The notes beneath the pieces are model-generated. The model was not told where the DNA came from. It was given only the letters and a program-made list of their open reading frames with translations, and searched no databases. Made by a program: the position numbers and the translations under genes. Positions 30,930 through 39,379 of a stretch of 64,000 bases of DNA are shown in pieces; within the stretch, counting starts at the first letter, position 1, and every line of letters starts with the position of its first letter. The DNA lies in NCBI RefSeq assembly GCF_000721605.1, contig NZ_JOIZ01000020.1, positions 1 through 64,000 on the forward strand, written 5' to 3'. This stretch comes from Streptomyces sp. NRRL S-37 (lineage in GTDB: Bacteria; Actinomycetota; Actinomycetes; Streptomycetales; Streptomycetaceae).

Positions 30930-31250
30930 TCAGGGGGTCGGACGGCGCATGGGCGGCCGGTTCAGCACCTCGATGTACTTGATCCGGCCGTACACGACAT
31001 CAAGGATCAGCATGCCCTCCGAAGGCGAGAGCGGTACGCACCGGTAGCCCTCGCCGTACGGCTTACCCTTCTGGTGCACCGCCGTGTACATGCTCTGGCA
31101 GAAGTCGTCGCCGCAGCCGCACAGGGCGACCAGACGGACATCCCACACGCAGATGGCCGACTCGCGCTCTCCCTCGTCCTCCAAGAGGGTGGTCAGTTCG
31201 GCGATGAGGTCGGGGAAGACGTCACGGACGAGGGGATGCTCCTGCTCCAT
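30930..31250 (-). CDS. Hypothetical protein with CGCGDDFC motif
   Basis: 106 aa from ATG 31250 (MEQEHPLVRDVFPDLIAELT); no strong ribosome site is visible. VRLVALCGCGDDFCQSMYTA carries three cysteines in C-x-C-x4-C spacing, suggesting a small metal site. VPLSPSEGMLILDVVYGRIK and YIEVLNRPPMRR close it. The much longer open frame reaching 31988 is antisense to the next gene. No family recognised. Confidence 0.65.
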   Translation of the reverse strand: MEQEHPLVRDVFPDLIAELTTLLEDEGERESAICVWDVRLVALCGCGDDFCQSMYTAVHQKGKPYGEGYRCVPLSPSEGMLILDVVYGRIKYIEVLNRPPMRRPTP

Positions 31251-31310
31251 GCGCGGAGGGTAGCCGGAGCGGCGACGGGACGGTGCGGTGCGGCCAGGGA
31301 GGTGGAGTAG

Positions 31311-32033
31311 ATGGTGGACGCGACGGCACGCCCGCTGTGGACACGTGCTCTCGTCCGGGAGTCCGCGAGGGCCCGGCACCTCCTCGCCGCGGGCGAGTGG
31401 CGCCTGTCCCCGGCCGACGCCGAGGCGGTGAGGGCCGTCCTCGCCCGCCTCACCGCCCCGCTCCCGACCCGGCGGGGCACAGCGGTACGAGCGAGGACGA
31501 CGGACCGCGACAGACGGCTTCAACGCATACTGCGGACCGCCGTCCGCCACCTTGACGCCGGTACCGTCGGTCCGCCCGCCGCCGCCCTCCTGGCCGCCGT
31601 CGCCCGCGCCCTGCTGCCCTGGCACGCGGCCCCGAACCCGCCCCCCGCGGCGGCGGCCCCGCAGTACGGCATCGCGCCGGACACGACGGAACGCACGGCA
31701 CCGCCGACCGAAGCGGGCGAAGCCCTGCTCCCCGGCCTGGCCGCGCTGTTCACCGCCCTCGCCGCGACGAACACGCCCGGCGCCGTCCCGCTCACACCGC
31801 CGGTCGAGTCCTGGCAGGCCCGTCACGCGGGCAGATTCCGTCGCTACACCAGACCCGCGCGGGATGTGTGGGCGGCCGAAACCGTCGGCTGCCCGGAGTG
31901 CGGGGGCAAGGACGGCCCATGGACGGTGACCTGCGACTGGCACCGGGCCACGTTGGGCTGCCCCTGCGGGACGGTGATGTCCGAGCACGGCCTCGCCTTC
32001 TCCGAGATCTGGCTCGTCCTGCCGGAAACCTGA
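31311..32033 (+). CDS. Hypothetical protein with C-terminal zinc-ribbon-like motif
   Basis: 240 aa, ATG 31311 after GGGAGGTGG. The first 150 residues are Ala/Arg-rich helices (ARARHLLAAGEWRLSPADAE; LQRILRTAVRHLDAGTVGPP; GEALLPGLAALFTALAATNT). The last 60 residues contain a Cys/His cluster (VGCPECGGKDGPWTVTCDWH, then TLGCPCGTVMSEHGLAFSEI): two CxxC/CxC pairs, probably a zinc ribbon. No known function; it might bind nucleic acid. A 9-bp hairpin about 90 bases after the stop may terminate it. Confidence 0.65.
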   Translation: MVDATARPLWTRALVRESARARHLLAAGEWRLSPADAEAVRAVLARLTAPLPTRRGTAVRARTTDRDRRLQRILRTAVRHLDAGTVGPPAAALLAAVARALLPWHAAPNPPPAAAAPQYGIAPDTTERTAPPTEAGEALLPGLAALFTALAATNTPGAVPLTPPVESWQARHAGRFRRYTRPARDVWAAETVGCPECGGKDGPWTVTCDWHRATLGCPCGTVMSEHGLAFSEIWLVLPET

Positions 32034-32123
32034 CCGAGTCTCCGGGGCAGCGCACCTCGCGAGCGGCCCCTCGCTCCGGACGACCGGGGCGTCCGGCCGT
32101 CAGCCGCGTCACAAGCCGTGAAT

Positions 32124-32148
32124 CCGCACCTGTTCGATCCAGGTGCGG
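32124..32148. terminator. Hairpin, possible terminator
   Basis: CCGCACCTG and CAGGTGCGG, a perfect 9-bp stem with loop TTCGATC, 90 bases after the hypothetical gene at 31311-32033. Confidence 0.4.
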
Positions 32149-32340
32149 CAAGGAACGAGGCCCGTTCCGAACGACTGCCGTGTCAGCGCCGAGCCGTCCA
32201 TGATTCCGCCGTGTTCTGCGGGAACCGGCCCTCGCTGCGCGGGATCGCACGGGAGTCGGTACGGGCGTTGTACGGGCCCAGCACCGTATCCGGGCCGTTG
32301 CAGCGTGCGTTGAGCAAGGTCCGGTGGACGTATTGGGCGC
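32149..32340. other. Unassigned spacer before the NmrA-like remnant
   Basis: Short open frames exist on both strands here (for instance one starting at 32118 rightward and one of 64 codons leftward), but none has a ribosome site or recognisable family. It may hold decayed sequence from the rearrangement that broke the neighbouring NmrA-like gene. Confidence 0.4.
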
Positions 32341-32898
32341 CGCCGTGTGTGGAGCATGTGGTGCTCGTGTCCTCCATAACGGTGCGAACCTAACCGCACC
32401 TGCCCGCCGCCGACGAGAACCTGACCGTCGAGCGGCTGCTCCAGGACAGCGGGGCGAGTTGGACGATCCTGTGTTCGACATAGTCCCCCTCGAACGCCCT
32501 GTGGTGGGCGGCGTCGATCCAGGTGCACTATGCGGGCATCAGGCTTTCCGCCGACATCACGGCGGTGGCCCGGGCCGCGCTGACCGAGCCCGGTCACCAC
32601 AGGCGGGCGGACGTACGCACTGACCGGACCGGAACGCATCACGCCCCGGCAACAGACCCGAGCCATTGGGGCGGCCCTGGGACACGATGTGTCCGTCGAG
32701 GGGACCGGCCGGGAAGAGGCGCACCAGAAGATAGCCTCTTCATGGAAGAGCAGACCGCACACTCGGTGCTCGACTTGATGGGCGGGGACGTCAACGATGA
32801 GCTGCTCACGGTGCATGACACGGACCAGCGGCTACCCGGCTCCCCGGCCAAAAGCTTGGAGCAGTGGGCCGTGGAGAACGTCGCCGCGTTCCGTTGGC
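32341..32898 (+). pseudogene. Remnant of an NmrA-like NAD(P)-binding protein
   Basis: Pieces of one gene appear in shifting frames. VEHVVLVSSITV is the 'GVxHVVLLSS' strand of NmrA-like SDRs; then LPAADENLTVERLLQDSGAS and WTILC ('EExLxxSGLxWTILRP'); then YAGIRLSADITAVARAALTE PGH; then YALTGPERITPRQQTRAIGA, ALGHDVSVEGTGREEAHQKI; and finally VLDLMGGDVNDELLTVHDTD with SLEQWAVENVAAFR ('T.RTFEQWAxxHAAAF'). At least three frame changes and a stop separate these blocks, and the N-terminal Rossmann segment is missing. Clearly a broken gene. Confidence 0.85.
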
Positions 32899-32953
32899 GG
32901 TTCGACGGGTGCACCGCAGTCTCCCGCGGGATGCCGGGCGGCGCGTGGGTTCA

Positions 32954-34468
32954 TTACGACGACTTCCTCTTCTTGGACTTCTTCCCGAGGACCGGCAACG
33001 GACGGGCGTCCCTCAGGATGCCGCCCTTCCTCTTCGCCCTCTCCTGCGGACTCACCAGCGTCCGGCGCTTCCGTTTGCTCTTCTTCACCTCGCTGTTCAG
33101 CCAGTCGCGTGCCGTCCTCATTTCCCGCAGTAGATTGATGTGTTCGGATTTCGGCAGGGTGACTATCGAGTCTTCCGCCTGCTCGAGAAGACCCACTACG
33201 AGCCTTTCGTTCCGTCTCTCCCGTGCACCGCGCAGAGCCTCATGAAGTGGTGTGACCTCCAGTACCGAGGCGCGGGCCTCGACATGGACGATGGTCCGCT
33301 GCACCGGCGGCTTGGCTCTCGGCGCGACGATCCGTCCGTCGGCGGTGAGCGCCAGACGCGCCGGAGCGGTGCGGGACGGCATTCCGTACACAGCGAACGC
33401 CCGGTCGGCCTCCCGCTGGCACCAGCGCTTCAGCACCTGTGTCGTGGCCGGTGTCCCGCCGGCAACGGCGGCGACGACTTCTCTGATGTAGGGCGGTGGT
33501 TCGCCCTCTCCGGTTCTCAGAAGGGCCGACAGCAGTGGTGCGCCCTCTCCGCCGGCTTGCTCCACTGCGATGAGCAGACCGGCCCGGTCCTGCGGAGAGA
33601 CCCCCAGCAGGTCGCCGCCGGCTGTGCGGCACAGCGCCTCCCAGGTGGGCCGGATCCGGAAGCGTGCGGCGTTGATCAACGCTTCCCTCAGCGCACGGAC
33701 CTGGCCGCCTCGCGACCTCGGCGCCGCCGCGATACCTGCCACATCGAGAGGTCGCAAGCCAGAGGTGCGGCGTCGCAGCTTGACTCCTGGCACCCGCAGC
33801 CCCTCGGGAGTCATGGCGCAGGCCCGGAGCGGCACCCATTCGGTGTTGTTCTGGGGGCCCTCCGCCCGGAGACGGATGTGCCGGGCCGCGCCGTGCGTCT
33901 CGAAGCGGAAACGAAGCAGATACCCGTACTCGTCGCACAGTTCTTCCACGGTTTCCGGTTGCACGGTGCTCGGCCCGAGGACCCAGTCGAGGGTGGCCGC
34001 CTCACGCGTCAGCCGATCACGCATGCTGGTCCACTCGGCATGAGAGAGCTTGCTGAACTGGAAGCGTACGTGCTGCTGCCCGCCGTTTCCGGTACGGAAA
34101 TCAACGGCGTCGCCGGGCCCCAACCCGAGGTTTCGTGAGGTGGCACGTCCTTTGATCCCGATTCTTCCGGTCCAGGCGGCGAGGTCGTCCTTGAGGAAAA
34201 GGTGATCGGCGCTGTTGGCGCCCGTGGCCGTGCGGTGGCAGGAGGTGTGGGGCCGGTGCGCGAAGTGGCAGACCTTGTCCCGGTACAGGCGGTCGGAAAG
34301 CTCGTTGCCGCAGCCGCCGAGCTGAGTTCCGCACCAGTATGTGGAGGCACGGTGACCGCGGCGCCACCGCAGCAGTTCGTCGGCGTCCGTCGGCAGGATG
34401 ATCGCGCGTCCCGAGTTCGGGCTCCCGATCACCGCGGTCTGCACGAGCCTGCTGTCCGGACCACTCAC
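32954..34468 (-). CDS. CoiA-like protein (competence-protein family), full length
   Basis: 504 aa, GTG 34468. The N-terminal part holds the CoiA-like signature: YWCGTQLGGCGNELSDRLYR, then DKVCHFAHRPHTSCHRTATG and ADHLFLKDDLAAWTGRIGIK (a Cys pair, 'HFAH', C-H, then an 'EHxxLK' equivalent DHLFLKDDLAAW). CoiA-like domains are linked to nuclease-like folds and DNA uptake or processing. The C-terminal half (QVRALREALINAARF; CQREADRAFAVYGMPSRTAP) is shared with two broken copies at 25555 and 25893. A Lys/Arg-rich tail (KRKRRTLVSPQERAKRKGG) suggests nucleic-acid binding. It lies just downstream of the DUF1998 helicase gene in the same direction; its function with that helicase is inferred from position. 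Confidence 0.75.
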   Translation of the reverse strand: MSGPDSRLVQTAVIGSPNSGRAIILPTDADELLRWRRGHRASTYWCGTQLGGCGNELSDRLYRDKVCHFAHRPHTSCHRTATGANSADHLFLKDDLAAWTGRIGIKGRATSRNLGLGPGDAVDFRTGNGGQQHVRFQFSKLSHAEWTSMRDRLTREAATLDWVLGPSTVQPETVEELCDEYGYLLRFRFETHGAARHIRLRAEGPQNNTEWVPLRACAMTPEGLRVPGVKLRRRTSGLRPLDVAGIAAAPRSRGGQVRALREALINAARFRIRPTWEALCRTAGGDLLGVSPQDRAGLLIAVEQAGGEGAPLLSALLRTGEGEPPPYIREVVAAVAGGTPATTQVLKRWCQREADRAFAVYGMPSRTAPARLALTADGRIVAPRAKPPVQRTIVHVEARASVLEVTPLHEALRGARERRNERLVVGLLEQAEDSIVTLPKSEHINLLREMRTARDWLNSEVKKSKRKRRTLVSPQERAKRKGGILRDARPLPVLGKKSKKRKSS

Positions 34469-34594
34469 TGCTTCCCCCGGGGGTCGCCCGCACCTGCCGG
34501 GGACGACGTCACACTGATCGTTTCCAGCACCAGTATGTGGTTCCTACACTTACTCCACAAGCTGTCCTCTCTCCCACTTTTCGCCTCCGTGCGG

Positions 34595-37500
34595 TCAGCT
34601 ACCGGCTCCTGACAAGGCACCCAGGAGCACCATGGCTTCGCGGCGGCTCAGCAGTTCGTGGAAGCGCTCATTGCGGAAGGTCCGAAGGCACGCGTAGCAG
34701 CTGCTCTCGGGTCCGCACTCACAGCCGTCCATCCGGGCGACCGCCGCTTCGACGACGGCTTCGAGATGCTCGCCGATACGGATCGTGTTACCCGCGCCGC
34801 CCGGCGTGGTGTCGAAGAGCAGCAGCGACGGCATGCCGTCGGTTCCGGTGTGGACCGTGCCGTCGATGTCGTCCCTGCTGATCTCCAGGTGGGTGGCCGC
34901 ACCTTCCAGCAGTGCGTAGAGACCGGAACGGAGGGTTTCCTGCGTCGCGCTGAGGGCGGTGAGCGAGTCGAGGTGGATCTGGAGGAAGTCCGTCTGGTAC
35001 CGGTGCGCGAGGGAGACGACCCGGAGCGGTCCGGTGCACTGCGCGTCCTTCAGCAGATGGGGGTGTGCCGCACCCCGGGACGCCGCTCGCGCGTGCGGAC
35101 GGCCCCAGCCGCACCAGTCGCAGATCTCGTACCCGGCGCCGCCCGGCCCCTCCGAGACGACGACCATCTCGCCCCGGGCACCCGCCGACCAGGCCGTGGT
35201 GTGTCCGGAGGTGAAGACAGTGGTTCCCTCGTGGACGTCCGCGGTGTCGGTGGACATGTGGACGTCACCGTGCCAGGAGCGGCGTGGCGGTGTCTGTCCC
35301 GGGTTGCGCTGGGGTCCGCGCGCGGCGACGAAACCGTAGACCGGCTCGACGTAACGGCGCGGCGCGGAGGTGGACAGCGTGCCGCAGGCGGTGCAGGTGG
35401 GATCGACGGGCTCGGTGGCCTCACCATAACGGCCACAGGCGTCGCACACGGTGTAGTAACGGCTGACCAGTTCGCGGTCGGGCAGGCGGTAGACGCCTGC
35501 GGACGCCCACAGACGACCGCCCGCCACGATCTCGGCTCCCGGCGCGTACTCGTGGACGGCGGCACTGAGATCGCGGGTGAGTTCGAGCTGTCCCGATACG
35601 GCGCCGCTGTCCTGCGGGATGCGCAGTTCGACGGTGTCCACGGGGAAGCCGTACTTGGGCAGGACGTTGCGGTTGGCCAGGACACCGAGCAGGTCACGGT
35701 GCGTCAGGTTGCGGATGACCTTCTCGTACATGTCCGCCAGCCGGTACTTCCGGGCGGCCACCGCCTGGTCGCGCCGCTCGCTGTAGGCGGTGACGTCCTG
35801 GTCGAGGATCTGTCCCGCGGCCCGCAGCAGCCGGTCCAGTTCACCGATCCAGGAGCCCGACTCCACGTCGATCTCGTCCTGGACGCTTGCGGGAAGCACC
35901 CGGCGGATCGAGGCCGCCACGCTCTCCGGGACGGGCGTGAGCCAGTCGCGCACGATGTGGGCCGCGGTCTCGCCGGTGGTGTCGTCGGGCAGGAAGAACT
36001 CGCCCGCCGTGCGCCAGATGCGGCCCCGTTCCTCCTTCATGGCGCGGAAGAACGCGGCGAGGGCGATCGAGTGGGCGTGGCGGCGGTCGATCCGGACGTT
36101 GTCGACGGGGACGATCGGGGCCCGGACCTCTCCAGCGATCATCCGGTGGGGTTCCGCGAACCGTGCGAGGTCGTGGGGACGTCGCTGGGCGTAGGTGAGG
36201 ACGAGCGCGGCGGAGTCCGCGCGCCGGCCGGCGCGTCCGGCCCGCTGCACGTAGTTGGCGGTGGAGGGCGGCATGTTGCGCAGGACGACGGCCTGCAGTT
36301 CGCCCACGTCGACGCCGAGCTCGAAAGTGGTGGAACAGGAAAGGGCGTTGACCTGCCCACGGACGAACTCGCCCTGGATCTCGGCGGCTTTTTCGCCGGT
36401 CCACTGGGCCGTGTGTTCCTGGGCGCGCAGCGGAACGGGGTCGAAGGTGCGGTAGAGGCGGCGAAGGTGGCCGTCCGTCTCGGTGGTCGGCTTGTACTCC
36501 TCGAGACGGCCGGTGCACCGCAGGGTGGGACACACCCCGCGTACGGACACGGCGACGACGCGGCGGCAGCGGTCGCAGGCGTGGAGCGGCTCGCTGTCCT
36601 CGGTGACGGACCGCAGACGCAGCCAGGCGTGGTCGAGCCGGCGGACCGCGCCGATGCCGGCCTGGTTCTCCCCCTTCATCCAGTCGACGAGGTGTCCGGT
36701 GGTGAGGTCGGTCCACAGCCGGCCCAGGATCTCCAGGGCGGCCCCGCGCCGGTCGCCCTGGTGTCCGAGGGCGTCGAGCACCCGCTCCAGGTAGTCGACG
36801 CGCCGGTTGGAGACACCCGCGCCACTGGGCAGCCAGCTGATCACCTTGCGTTTGGCGTCGGACCCCTTGGAGCGGACCCAGACGGGTCCGCGGCGCGGGG
36901 CGAACGCCTCGTCGCCCGCGTCGACGTCCTCGGGCATGGTGAGCGCACCCTGGTTGCGCACGGTGCGCAGCAGTTCCTGCACCAGCCACCAGGCCTCGTC
37001 GTCGGTCAGGCCGAGGGAGGTGAGCGCGGCGGGCGGCTGCCAGAAGGGCTCGCGGTCGAGGTCGACCCGGAGCAGCCCGAGTCCTTCGAGCGACTGGCGG
37101 TCGTCGACGCTGAGCACTTCCTGCATCACCCACAGGGCGACCTCGCGCTGCTTGGCCTGGCGCGAGTCGTTGCGGCGGAAGACGCCGGCGCGGTCGGCGG
37201 CGCGGATGGTGTGGGCGACGAGGTCGCCGATGTGCAGCGGCTCCTCGGGGTCGGTACAGCCTTTCAGCGCGGCCTGGGTCATCAGGCGCCGGTGCTGGAT
37301 ACGGGTGTAGGACTCCTCCAGGTAAGGGGCGAAGTAGGCGGCGGCCTGACGGCTGTCGCTGAAGAACAGCAGCTTGCGGCCACGTCCCGGCAGCGCGGCG
37401 GCGGGTCCGTCGGTCGCCGGGGGCAGCGCCTGGTAGAGGGCGGTGCCGAGGACGGAGGCCGCGGCCTCGTTGCCCGTCTCGAAGAGCCGGATCATGCCGT

Positions 37501-39289
37501 GTCCGCGGGCACCGCAGGAGAGGCAGGAGGCCGGGGTTCCCTCTCGGGTGTCGAGCTGGTGGACGCGGCGCAGTTCGGTCCCCCGGCAGTCGTCCGCCGT
37601 GCAGGCCGCCGTTCCGGCGGGGTGCACGGCGGCGCAACGGGTGCACAGCCTGCGTTCGCTGAGTCCGCCCTTGGCGCTCTCGCCGAGGGTTTCGTCGTCC
37701 TCGTCGACGCCGGCGCCCGAGTCGTCCCCGTCCAGGAGCAGCCAGGTGTGTGGCTTGTCCGGGGATTTGCGGTGCGCGAGACGGGACCGCGCACCGGGGC
37801 CGTCGAGGGTGCCGTGCAGGTGGACGGCGCCACAACGGCGGCAGGCGCCCAGCTCGAAGGAGGGCCGTGCGCAGTGCGGACAGACCTCGTGGCGGGCCAG
37901 GTCGAGGTGGGGGCCGTTCGGGTCGAGGCAGGTGAACGCGCCTTCGGTGGCCCGTGCGAAGAGGTGGTAGCGGGCGGAGAGAACGGGGGCACCGTCGGTG
38001 TCCGTCACTTGACTCGCGAGCTGGATGAGCGCGGTGACGGCGGCCGGTCCCACCGGATCGCCGGGGAAGACGGCCTGCGCGATGTCGCGCACGGGCCGGG
38101 GTCCTTCGGCGAGGGCCCGGCGCAGGGCGGCGGTGCCGGCTTCGGCGGCGAGGGCGGCGGCCGGGGTGGTGTCGGCGGGCAGTCCGTGCATGCGTGCGGC
38201 CGACACGATCTCGGGGCCGGGGTCGGCCGTGGCGGCCAGGCGCAGGTACTCGGTGGTCGGCAGCGGTCCCCAGTGGGGACCGCCGGGCGCGGCCACCCGT
38301 GTCGCGGTGACGAGGTCCTGTGCGGCGGGGTCGTCCGCGTCCCAGTGGAAGGGGACGTCGAAGAGGGCCTGGGCGAAGGCGGTGACGGCGGCGGGGTTCT
38401 CCTCCGCGCCGACGGTGGCGCTGGTGGCGATGGCCTGGATGTCGCGCCCCTGGCCCACCCGGTCCTTCAGCCGGCGCAGCAGCATGGCCAGTTCGGCGCC
38501 GCGCGCTCCGTCGTAGACGTGGGCCTCGTCGACGACGATGAACTTCCAGCCTCCCGCGTGCTCCCCCTCGAAGAGGTCCATGTCCTGGGGGCGGAGCAGC
38601 AGGTACTCCAGCATGGCGTAGTTGGTGAGCAGGAGGTGGGGCGGGGTGGCGCGCATCTCGCGACGGCTGAGCAGCTCGTTGGGCAGGCGCGGTTCGCCGG
38701 GGTTGAGCTGCTCGAAGGTGTCGGCGGCGCGGCGCGGGTCGTCCTTGGTGTCACCCGTGTAGCGGCCGAAGGTGATGTGGGGGGTTGCGGCGAGCAGTCG
38801 GCGTAGGCGTTTCATCTGGTCGTTGGCCAGCGCGTTCATGGGGTACAGCAGGAGAGCGCGGACGCCGGGGCCGAGGGTGCCGCGGGCGTGTTCGGCGGCG
38901 AGCGCGTTGAGGATGGGGAGCAGGAAGCTCTCGGTCTTGCCGGAACCCGTGCCGGTGGCGACGACCAGGTTGCGTCCGGCCGCGGCCTTGCGCAGTGCCT
39001 GCTCCTGATGCCGGTACAGGGGGCGGTCGGCGGGCAGGGCGGGACCCGTCAGCTGCCGGAACGCCGGGTCCAGTACGCCTTCGCCGATGAGTTCGTTCAG
39101 GGTGGCGCCCGGCGCGTAGGCGGGGGTGGCCTCCAGCAGGGGGCCCTTGGTGAGCAGCGGGCTGGTGTCGATGGCCTGGGCGAGGGCCTCGGCCAGGCGG
39201 GGTTCGCGCAGCGGCAGCAGGGAGCGCAGGTAGCGGCGGTAGGTGTCGCTGATCAGCGTGGACGTGGCGAGCGGGTCGAGGCTGTGCAC
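34595..39289 (-). CDS. DEAD/DEAH-box helicase with C-terminal DUF1998 zinc domain
   Basis: 1564 aa, GTG 39289 after GGAG. Helicase core 1: HQEQALRKAAAGRNLVVATG with GTGSGKT (113-119), VVDEAHVYDGARGAELAMLL (DEAH 254-257) and AIATSATVGAEE. A long insert carries Cys pairs (ARHEVCPHCARPSFELGACR; ERRLCTRCAAVHPAGTAAC). Core 2: ALSCSTTFELGVDVGELQAV, NMPPSTANYVQRAGRAGRRA. The end is DUF1998: LLLFDTTPGGAGNTIRIGEH, CECGPESSCYACLRTFRNER then FHELLSRREAM. The layout recalls DrmA/DrmB fusions of DISARM-like arrays and Lhr/DpdJ-like helicases. It should translocate on DNA. Located between the CoiA-like and the 1010-aa genes; all three run leftward with gaps of 126 and 90 bases. Confidence 0.88.
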   Translation of the reverse strand: MHSLDPLATSTLISDTYRRYLRSLLPLREPRLAEALAQAIDTSPLLTKGPLLEATPAYAPGATLNELIGEGVLDPAFRQLTGPALPADRPLYRHQEQALRKAAAGRNLVVATGTGSGKTESFLLPILNALAAEHARGTLGPGVRALLLYPMNALANDQMKRLRRLLAATPHITFGRYTGDTKDDPRRAADTFEQLNPGEPRLPNELLSRREMRATPPHLLLTNYAMLEYLLLRPQDMDLFEGEHAGGWKFIVVDEAHVYDGARGAELAMLLRRLKDRVGQGRDIQAIATSATVGAEENPAAVTAFAQALFDVPFHWDADDPAAQDLVTATRVAAPGGPHWGPLPTTEYLRLAATADPGPEIVSAARMHGLPADTTPAAALAAEAGTAALRRALAEGPRPVRDIAQAVFPGDPVGPAAVTALIQLASQVTDTDGAPVLSARYHLFARATEGAFTCLDPNGPHLDLARHEVCPHCARPSFELGACRRCGAVHLHGTLDGPGARSRLAHRKSPDKPHTWLLLDGDDSGAGVDEDDETLGESAKGGLSERRLCTRCAAVHPAGTAACTADDCRGTELRRVHQLDTREGTPASCLSCGARGHGMIRLFETGNEAAASVLGTALYQALPPATDGPAAALPGRGRKLLFFSDSRQAAAYFAPYLEESYTRIQHRRLMTQAALKGCTDPEEPLHIGDLVAHTIRAADRAGVFRRNDSRQAKQREVALWVMQEVLSVDDRQSLEGLGLLRVDLDREPFWQPPAALTSLGLTDDEAWWLVQELLRTVRNQGALTMPEDVDAGDEAFAPRRGPVWVRSKGSDAKRKVISWLPSGAGVSNRRVDYLERVLDALGHQGDRRGAALEILGRLWTDLTTGHLVDWMKGENQAGIGAVRRLDHAWLRLRSVTEDSEPLHACDRCRRVVAVSVRGVCPTLRCTGRLEEYKPTTETDGHLRRLYRTFDPVPLRAQEHTAQWTGEKAAEIQGEFVRGQVNALSCSTTFELGVDVGELQAVVLRNMPPSTANYVQRAGRAGRRADSAALVLTYAQRRPHDLARFAEPHRMIAGEVRAPIVPVDNVRIDRRHAHSIALAAFFRAMKEERGRIWRTAGEFFLPDDTTGETAAHIVRDWLTPVPESVAASIRRVLPASVQDEIDVESGSWIGELDRLLRAAGQILDQDVTAYSERRDQAVAARKYRLADMYEKVIRNLTHRDLLGVLANRNVLPKYGFPVDTVELRIPQDSGAVSGQLELTRDLSAAVHEYAPGAEIVAGGRLWASAGVYRLPDRELVSRYYTVCDACGRYGEATEPVDPTCTACGTLSTSAPRRYVEPVYGFVAARGPQRNPGQTPPRRSWHGDVHMSTDTADVHEGTTVFTSGHTTAWSAGARGEMVVVSEGPGGAGYEICDWCGWGRPHARAASRGAAHPHLLKDAQCTGPLRVVSLAHRYQTDFLQIHLDSLTALSATQETLRSGLYALLEGAATHLEISRDDIDGTVHTGTDGMPSLLLFDTTPGGAGNTIRIGEHLEAVVEAAVARMDGCECGPESSCYACLRTFRNERFHELLSRREAMVLLGALSGAGS

Positions 39290-39379
39290 GGGCTGGCTCC
39301 GGGTCTGCGGCGGGCGGGGCGGGTGTGACGGGGACGATGGCCGAGGACTGAAGGCCGGTATGGCTGTCTCCGGCGGGGT

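Noticed and set aside
32118..32393. 91-codon rightward frame starting MNPHLFDPGAARNEARSE
   Set aside because: No ribosome site or family; its last codons are the start of the NmrA-like remnant.
34331..34540. 14-bp direct repeat GCACCAGTATGTGG at 34331 and 34527
   Set aside because: One copy lies inside the CoiA-like gene and one in its upstream gap; too short and unsupported to call an attachment site.
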